A stretch of DNA of 35,743 bases from Anaerolineales bacterium (GTDB taxonomy: Bacteria > Chloroflexota > Anaerolineae > Anaerolineales > Villigracilaceae): contig JAEURH010000017.1 in assembly GCA_016789365.1 (NCBI GenBank), positions 1 through 35,743 on the forward strand. Direction: 5' to 3'. The notes under the pieces were generated by a model. That model did not search any database. It had not been told where the DNA came from and was given only the letters and a program-made list of their open reading frames with translations. A program made the position numbers and the translations under genes. Shown piece after piece: positions 30,057-35,743 of the stretch. The stretch's first letter is position 1; every line of letters begins with the position of its first letter.

Positions 30057-32045
30057 TTAATGACGTGCTTCACTTTCATGCACATGATAAGGCACATTCG
30101 TAATGACAATACCATGTTGAAGTTTTAATTGGTCGCGCAAAATGGTTGCAGTGTTGGTATGCAACGCGCCAGTAAGTTTGTTATCAGAAACAAATTCTGG
30201 CACAACAATCGTAATCGTTTCACCGGGTTGGCGTTGTTCAGCAATATCAGAAATATATTTCAATAAAGGTTCAACAAACAAACGATACGGCGAATCTAAA
30301 ATGACCAAGCGTGTGCCTTCACCCCATGTTTCCCATTTCTTGCGGGTTTTCTCGGCATCTTCTGGTTCAATGGTGACGTGAACCGCAGTGACATCGCTAG
30401 ATAACATGCGTGCATAACGAAGCGCAGATAATGTACCTTGATGCACACCACTGACTGGCATAATGACACGATGGCGTATCGTTTGCGGCGGAATTACACC
30501 AAAATTTTCAAGTGAAAGTTGTTTTGCTAATTTATTGTAATGACGATGAATCATCCAAAGAACTGCAACCAACAAAGGAATCAAAATCATAACGATATAT
30601 GCGCCATCTTTGAATTTTGTGATTGCAAAGACCACCATCACAACGGCAGTACATAATGCACCAAATCCATTTAGCGCCATTTTCAATTTCCAAGCAGGGT
30701 CATACTGTAACGTAGAATAGTCGCCTGTTGTTTTTACATCAGGTGAAAGTTTTCCGCTTCGCCACCAACGAATTGCCATGCCCGATTGTGCAATCGTAAA
30801 AGATAAAAATACGCCAATGGCATACAGTGGAATTAATCTTGTTACACTGGCTTGAAACAGAATAATCAAAACAGCGGATAAAAATGCCAAAGCAATCACA
30901 CCGCGTGAGTAAACCAGTCTGCTACCGCGATAAGTCAATTGACGTGGCGCGAAGCCATCTTTCGCCATTAATGCACTCAAACGTGGGAAACCTGCAAAAG
31001 CAGTATTGGCGGCAAGCATTAAGATAACGGTTGTGCCTAAAATTGCGGCACCATAAAAAATGTTTTGCCCACCAAATGCAGTTCTGGCAATTTGTGAAAT
31101 CACTGTTTCATATTCAGACGGAATGGCTTGAATATGCGTGGCAAGGAATGAAATGCCCAAGAAAACGGTTAACAGAATGGAAGCCATCCAAGTTAATGTA
31201 ATGGCGGCATTTTTACTGCGTGGTTCTTTGAAAGCAGTAATGCCAGTTGAAATTGCTTCAATTCCTGTCAATGCCGCGGTGCCACTGGAAAAGGCGTGTA
31301 AAATCAAAAACGGTGTGATGATAGCAACGGTATCATGCAAGTGAATCATTTCAGGCGGGTTTGTCACTGTGCCTAATGAGCCAGTAAAATATTTGAATAT
31401 GCCTACGCCAAGTGTAACGAACATGATAAAAATAAAGAAAAAGTTCGGAGCAATAATTATCGCGCCTGTTTCTCGTAAGCCGCGTAAATTCAAAATGGTG
31501 ATTAAGAATACAGCCGCAACCGAAGCCGCTACACGATATTCATAAACAATGGGGAAGGCAGAAGAGATTTGGGCGATGCCAGAGGATATTGAAACAGAAA
31601 CAACTAGCACATAGTCCATGAGAAGCGATGAGGCGGCAATCAAAGCGGGGAATTCACCCAAATTATCTTTTGCTACGATATATCCACCGCCACCTTGTGG
31701 ATATGCAAAAATCACTTGGCGATATGAAGCCGCCACAATCACCAACAATGCACCAATCGCAATGGAAATTGGAAACACATATTGAAATCCAGACATCCCT
31801 GCAATTGCAAGGATAACTAAAATTTCTTGGGTAGCATACGCATTTGATGACAATGCATCCGACGCGAAGACTGCTAAGCCAACGCGCTTGCCAATCGTTT
31901 CATGTGCCGCATCCGCTGTGGATAATGGTCGCCCAATTAACCATGAGCGAAATGTGCGACGAGGCTTGTAATCTGTACTTCTTTCAATAATGGGAGTTTG
32001 TTTTTTTTCTTGATTAATCATGCTTACCAACTGCCATACAGGCAA
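30057..32045 (-). CDS. KimA-like potassium/APC-superfamily permease
   Basis: A permease of 662 residues with about 12 TM helices (approx. 60-490) and a C-terminal cytoplasmic domain. The N-terminus FRSWLIGRPLSTADAAHETIGKRVGLAVFASDALSSNAYATQEIL is characteristic of KimA (YdaO) high-affinity K+ importers. The C-terminal part (about 515-660: HRVIMPVSGVHQGTLSALRYAR) resembles a USP-like domain. In B. subtilis KimA is controlled by c-di-AMP. Two TrkA/RCK genes follow on the same transcript, which argues for K+ as substrate. The TTG start (32045) has AGGG 8 nt upstream; ATG 32021 is the alternative start, 8 codons in, but lacks a good SD. A small hairpin can cover the SD. Confidence 0.88.
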   Translation of the reverse strand: MPVWQLVSMINQEKKQTPIIERSTDYKPRRTFRSWLIGRPLSTADAAHETIGKRVGLAVFASDALSSNAYATQEILVILAIAGMSGFQYVFPISIAIGALLVIVAASYRQVIFAYPQGGGGYIVAKDNLGEFPALIAASSLLMDYVLVVSVSISSGIAQISSAFPIVYEYRVAASVAAVFLITILNLRGLRETGAIIIAPNFFFIFIMFVTLGVGIFKYFTGSLGTVTNPPEMIHLHDTVAIITPFLILHAFSSGTAALTGIEAISTGITAFKEPRSKNAAITLTWMASILLTVFLGISFLATHIQAIPSEYETVISQIARTAFGGQNIFYGAAILGTTVILMLAANTAFAGFPRLSALMAKDGFAPRQLTYRGSRLVYSRGVIALAFLSAVLIILFQASVTRLIPLYAIGVFLSFTIAQSGMAIRWWRSGKLSPDVKTTGDYSTLQYDPAWKLKMALNGFGALCTAVVMVVFAITKFKDGAYIVMILIPLLVAVLWMIHRHYNKLAKQLSLENFGVIPPQTIRHRVIMPVSGVHQGTLSALRYARMLSSDVTAVHVTIEPEDAEKTRKKWETWGEGTRLVILDSPYRLFVEPLLKYISDIAEQRQPGETITIVVPEFVSDNKLTGALHTNTATILRDQLKLQHGIVITNVPYHVHESEARH

Positions 32046-32085
32046 AAATTATGCCCTTCCCGCGGAAGGACAAGTTTGGATTATA
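32046..32085 (-). promoter_or_regulatory. Promoter and SD-masking hairpin of the potassium-uptake operon
   Basis: Minus-strand TATAAT (32085-32080) marks a likely promoter inside the 101-bp gap after the kinase gene. The leader then forms CCTTCC-GCG-GGAAGG (32070-32056), whose 3' arm contains the SD for the TTG start. The gap is too short for a ydaO-type c-di-AMP riboswitch. Confidence 0.45.
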
Positions 32086-32146
32086 TTACTATTTTTATTT
32101 TTTGGGTTTGCAGTCACTTAAGAGGTGTAGACAAGATAACAGATTT

Positions 32147-35100
32147 TTATTTCAATTCATTTGGTTGTGTCAAAGGAATTTGCAAATAAAAAGTACTGCC
32201 TTTTCCAATTTCGCTTTCTACCCATATTTTTCCGCGATGACTTTCTGCAATCGAATGTACGATTGCCAACCCTAAACCAGAGCCAGGTTGAGCGCGTGCT
32301 TCGCGTTGTTTGCCGCGATAAAATTTTTCAAATAAACGTGGCAAATCTTCTGATGGAATTCCGATACCAGAATCTTTGACCACGAAAGTTAAATGACTCG
32401 GTTCAGAAATTGTGCGGATAATAACGCTTCCATTTTCTGGCGTATATTTGATTGCGTTTTCAACCAAGTTATACACTGCCTGATGCAAAAGTGCTTGGTC
32501 GGCTTCTATGGCATGGGGCATATCTTTTGCTAATTCCAATTGCAAAGAAATATTTTTTTGCATGGCTTGTAAGTGCAAAGCACTGGTAACACGTTCAATT
32601 ACATCTAACACGGTTACATTTTCTACTTGCAAACCTACACCAATTTCAATGCGACCTAAATCTAATAAATTATTCACCAAGCGAGACATATTCTCAACGC
32701 CTGAAATAATTTTCTTAATATAACCTTGTTGTTGTTCGTTCAACTCACCTGCTGAATCTAACATGGTGGCATAGCCACGCATCAAGGTTAATGGTGAACG
32801 CAAGTCGTGACTGACTGTTGCCACAAATTCAGATTTCATCGTATCCAATTCTTTGAAGTGCGTCACATCACGCATAATGCACACACGCCCGATTTGTTTG
32901 CCTTCTACCATCACTGGCGAGGCAGTTGCAAAATAAGTGCGTTTATCTGCTAATACAATTTCAGCCGATTGTTTTTCAGAAGTTGTACTTTGCAATAAAT
33001 TAACCAACGGTTTAAGTTTGATAACTTTTTCTGTTTCAACACGAGAACGAGCATCATCATCCACTTTTGGTCCGAGTGCTTCTGCCGCGGCAAAGTTTGC
33101 TAACAACAGACGATTGCGATGGTCTGTGACCAGCACGGGGTCTGGCGTGGAGTTAAGAATCGCTTCCAGTTGGCGGCGACTAGCCTCCACGTTAAGAAAG
33201 AGATGCGCATTTGCAATTGCCAAAGCCGCTTGCCCAGCCAGAGTCGTCACAAAGCGCACATCTGAATCAGAAAATTTTCGCGGCTGTTCATAACCTGCCC
33301 ACACCACGCCATAATAACGATTTTCATGGCGTAACGCCACTGCTAACAAAGCCAATGGTTGCGGCTTGGTTGGGTCTAAATCAATTTCGCGTGAGCGCGT
33401 GAGATTCGGTAAAACAATTTTTTGCTGGCTTTGCGCTAACTGTAAAATTTGTTCATCAAAATGCGCGTACAACTCACCTGCATCACCCAATGCAAAACGT
33501 GAAGGTAACTCAACATAAGTATCGGGCAAAATTTCTGGTGATAACGCCACGCGCACAGAATTTGCACCTGTTGAAAGAATTGCTTCTAACACAGGTTTGA
33601 CAGCATCTTGCATTTCTAAACTAGATGCTACACCTTGACTCACTTGTAACAAACGATTAATTTCTTCCAAACGTGATTGCAGACTAGAACGCATCTGCTC
33701 GAACGCCCGCCTGAGTTGTGCAACCTCATCTTCGCCTTTCACTTGAAGCGGATGGTCTAACTGACCTTGTGCAATACGATTGGCTTCTGCCGCCAAACTT
33801 TGCAAAGAACCAGTTACAACTCTTAAGCCCACACGCAATGAAATCATTGCTATCACTGCCAGCACAATAATCATCACTGCTAATGGCATGGCAATATTTA
33901 ATGCAATTTGTTGTGCGCGTTGGGCAGGGACTTTTAACACAATCGCCCACGGACGACCAAACACAGGTTGGTAATACACCATTTCGCGCGTGCCGTCTGG
34001 GGCGGTATCATCATAGAAAAATGCTTCGCTTCTTTGTTGACCATTATATGGAGACAAAGATTGTGTTTTGTCAGAATGATATAACACGCGGTTGTTTTCA
34101 TTCAACAACATACCAGAGCCATCAAGGTCGTTCATGTTATTGAGGCTATCAATTAATGGCAGAGTTAACGGATTTGATTCAAGTGAAGTGCGCCCGATTA
34201 AGATTCGTTCCACCTGACCCGTAGAATCCACAATAGCAACCAAAAACGAAACACGCGCGCTTTCTTCGGTTGTGGTTGGCGGAATGGAATAAATTTGAGT
34301 CAACACGCCGTTGGTGGCTAAGAAAATCCCCGAATCTTCATCTGGATACAAACGAAATGTATTCGCATCAGAAGATGGGTAAATTGCTAATATATCTTTA
34401 TTATTGGCATCTAATACAATGAATTGGTCAAAATACGGCACGGCTTGAATGCGCGAACCAATAATTGACCGTAACTCATCATTGGTGGCAGTTAGCAAAC
34501 GCGGGTCTGAGGCAAGTTGCACCGCCAAGTTTTGACCCGTCTCCAAAAAGAAAGGCACACTTTGCGAAGCCGATTTACCCGCACTGGATAATCTATCTTC
34601 TAACAATTCACGCGCGGCACGCCCTGCCACCACCCAGTCACCGATTAATAAAGTGAGCAATAACAATAAAATAAATGCACCAACTGCGAATAAAAAGCGT
34701 GCCTCTAAACTTTTTTCACCCGGCGAAGGTTGTAAGGCTTGTTTACTTCCCCAACGTGCCGGGAATGCAATCGAAATAATTTGTGCAAACAAACCGCCAA
34801 TCAACATTTCGCCACCAAAAGCCAATGTGACAATGCCTAAATTGCTTAATGCAAAATCTAAACGTGCTGTAATCGGTGTAGCATCTACGCCCCATTGTGT
34901 AAATAATGCACTCAATACATAAAACAAAGCGTGAATTGGAATCAATAACAACGCCCCCACCAATGGCTGACGTAATAATGTATATGCACGCGTTCTGTAA
35001 CTTTGGCGCATATTGATAGAAAACCATGTTGCCAAAATTGCAAGTTCTAAAATGGAGAATAAAGAATAGCTATCCCATGCGCCGCGTAACAAACCAGCGA

Positions 35101-35440
35101 ATGCCCCCAAGAATGCCGCTGGAATCGGTCCCAACATGCCTCCGCCAATTAGCCATGGAATGGCAGAAAAAATCATCAAGGCAGAACCGGGCGCATCCGC
35201 AGGCAGACCAGGTAGAGGTCGGGCTGAAGCGGAAGCAAATCTTAAACCGATAAATAAAGTTGTGGCGGGAATCAAAACGAAAAATAATATAAATAATCCC
35301 CAACTCATTTGTGTATGTGCGCGTTGCCGAAGCAAAATGAAAATCAAAGCCGCTAATAACAAAACCCATACCACCCAGCCCGCCGGTGTGGGCGACGCGG
35401 GAAATGGGATGCCTGCGAGGAGCGTGACGATGAATTCCAT
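32147..35440 (-). CDS. Large multi-domain sensor histidine kinase
   Basis: A kinase of 1097 residues. N-terminal part with six or more TM helices (about 1-235, MASE-like), another TM helix (about 250-272), an extracellular Cache-like domain (about 275-525), a TM helix, HAMP (about 550-605), GAF (about 615-765), PAS (about 770-875), HisKA with VSHDLRSPLTLMRGY and HATPase_c (NLVENAIKY, DSGIGIPSEDLPRLF, GSGLGLAIV). No response regulator gene adjoins it. It is upstream of and co-directional with the KimA-TrkA genes, so it may share some transcription and sense envelope, turgor or ion status (inference). ATG 35440 lies after an A/T-rich leader. Confidence 0.93.
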   Translation of the reverse strand: MEFIVTLLAGIPFPASPTPAGWVVWVLLLAALIFILLRQRAHTQMSWGLFILFFVLIPATTLFIGLRFASASARPLPGLPADAPGSALMIFSAIPWLIGGGMLGPIPAAFLGAFAGLLRGAWDSYSLFSILELAILATWFSINMRQSYRTRAYTLLRQPLVGALLLIPIHALFYVLSALFTQWGVDATPITARLDFALSNLGIVTLAFGGEMLIGGLFAQIISIAFPARWGSKQALQPSPGEKSLEARFLFAVGAFILLLLLTLLIGDWVVAGRAARELLEDRLSSAGKSASQSVPFFLETGQNLAVQLASDPRLLTATNDELRSIIGSRIQAVPYFDQFIVLDANNKDILAIYPSSDANTFRLYPDEDSGIFLATNGVLTQIYSIPPTTTEESARVSFLVAIVDSTGQVERILIGRTSLESNPLTLPLIDSLNNMNDLDGSGMLLNENNRVLYHSDKTQSLSPYNGQQRSEAFFYDDTAPDGTREMVYYQPVFGRPWAIVLKVPAQRAQQIALNIAMPLAVMIIVLAVIAMISLRVGLRVVTGSLQSLAAEANRIAQGQLDHPLQVKGEDEVAQLRRAFEQMRSSLQSRLEEINRLLQVSQGVASSLEMQDAVKPVLEAILSTGANSVRVALSPEILPDTYVELPSRFALGDAGELYAHFDEQILQLAQSQQKIVLPNLTRSREIDLDPTKPQPLALLAVALRHENRYYGVVWAGYEQPRKFSDSDVRFVTTLAGQAALAIANAHLFLNVEASRRQLEAILNSTPDPVLVTDHRNRLLLANFAAAEALGPKVDDDARSRVETEKVIKLKPLVNLLQSTTSEKQSAEIVLADKRTYFATASPVMVEGKQIGRVCIMRDVTHFKELDTMKSEFVATVSHDLRSPLTLMRGYATMLDSAGELNEQQQGYIKKIISGVENMSRLVNNLLDLGRIEIGVGLQVENVTVLDVIERVTSALHLQAMQKNISLQLELAKDMPHAIEADQALLHQAVYNLVENAIKYTPENGSVIIRTISEPSHLTFVVKDSGIGIPSEDLPRLFEKFYRGKQREARAQPGSGLGLAIVHSIAESHRGKIWVESEIGKGSTFYLQIPLTQPNELK

Positions 35441-35456
35441 TTCTCAAATTATAACC

Positions 35457-35507
35457 GTCCCGCAGGTTTCTTTTTAAGATTGTAAATTGTCTCTAAACCT
35501 GCGGGAC
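35457..35507. repeat. Inverted repeat with 13-bp perfect arms
   Basis: GTCCCGCAGGTTT (35457-35469) and AAACCTGCGGGAC (35495-35507) with a 25-nt centre, starting one base after the acyltransferase stop codon. It could be the terminator of that gene or another dispersed palindrome; it lies 17 bp upstream of the kinase start. Confidence 0.8.
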
Positions 35508-35508
35508 G

Positions 35509-35743
35509 CTACAAATATTCCCCGCGATATTTTTCTGGTAGCAGATTTGCCAACGCTTCCATGATTTGACTTGTGCCTTGACTGACCGCTTCTTGTCTTG
35601 TTTCAAATTGGTTGCTGACCTTCAACATTTTCCCTACTTTGACATGCACCTTAGCCCGCTTAAATTTTTTCAGGCTGCCATACACATTTTCATTTTCTGT
35701 ACCTGTGACCGTAATTGGCAACACAGGCGCACCTGATTTATAT
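35509..35743 (-). CDS. PlsC-type 1-acyl-glycerol-3-phosphate acyltransferase (5' end outside window)
   Basis: The frame stays open to the window edge (YKSGAPVLPITVTGTEN...), so only the C-terminal 77 residues are seen. GAPVLPITVTGTEN is the conserved block IV of the PlsC lysophosphatidate acyltransferase family, followed by a strand VHVKVGKML; the catalytic HX4D motif would be upstream. The enzyme adds the second acyl chain to make phosphatidate at the inner membrane face. It ends with LLPEKYRGEYL and TAG. Confidence 0.85.
   Translation of the reverse strand, partial: YKSGAPVLPITVTGTENENVYGSLKKFKRAKVHVKVGKMLKVSNQFETRQEAVSQGTSQIMEALANLLPEKYRGEYL

Noticed and set aside
32046-32146. A c-di-AMP (ydaO) riboswitch in front of the KimA-like gene
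   Set aside because: The 101-bp gap is too short for the known fold and most of it is A/T-rich with only one small hairpin.
32147-35440. KdpD sensor kinase
   Set aside because: There is no KdpD/USP N-terminal domain and no kdp genes; the Cache-HAMP-GAF-PAS layout differs, so only a positional link to potassium uptake remains.

Overview
This window is a bacterial chromosome segment with moderate-to-low GC, no rRNA or tRNA gene that I could recognise, and dense coding on both strands. Gene content points to an uncultured Chloroflexota (Anaerolineae-like) bacterium. Pointers are a membrane-anchored PIN-TRAM protein next to cysS, a KimA-type potassium permease with paired TrkA/RCK proteins, large multi-TM hybrid-sensor histidine kinases, and abundant short dispersed palindromic repeats. 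The taxonomic call is an inference from style and neighbourhood, not from a marker gene.

Layout. 1-2470: the 3' part of a GyrA/ParC-like topoisomerase subunit with a lysine-rich tail, then a HicBA toxin-antitoxin pair. 2588-9275: a cytochrome P450 converging on a five-gene minus-strand operon. That operon encodes a 6-TM membrane protein, a homologue of mycobacterial tuberculosinol synthase Rv3378c, a class II diterpene cyclase of the Rv3377c type, a PAS histidine kinase and a single-domain response regulator. 9533-11930: a VOC-fold protein, an orphan DNA methyltransferase and an EamA transporter. 12157-13499: a LysN-type aminotransferase preceded by a 13-codon leucine-rich leader peptide and a terminator/antiterminator, which looks like a classical amino-acid attenuator. 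13557-16478: HAD phosphatase and moaA on the minus strand, PIN-TRAM protein on the plus strand.

16723-19891: cysS and rlmB, a pair often adjacent in bacteria, are separated here by a two-gene nucleotidyltransferase (AbiEii-like) module flanked by a 69-bp imperfect duplication of the cysS 3' end. 20000-23979: a GH1 glycosidase, an unusual sigma-region-4-like/Gp157-like protein, a DUF4332 HhH protein, an APH-fold kinase and a 49-residue membrane protein. 24097-27818: a heterodimeric ABC exporter. 27885-28678: a second small two-gene module (TumE-like toxin) bounded by a perfect 24-bp direct repeat. 28700-35440: a potassium-uptake cluster (KimA-like permease plus two RCK proteins) downstream of a 1097-residue sensor kinase. 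35509-end: the 3' end of a PlsC-type acyltransferase.

The most notable system is the diterpenoid operon. The two diterpene synthases resemble the pair known from Mycobacterium tuberculosis (Rv3377c/Rv3378c) and from Herpetosiphon (a Chloroflexota member), but here they are translationally linked to a two-component system and an orphan membrane module, with a P450 alongside. Other strong observations are the leucine attenuator, the two direct-repeat-bounded toxin-like cassettes, and dispersed repeats that have been absorbed in frame into three protein-coding genes.
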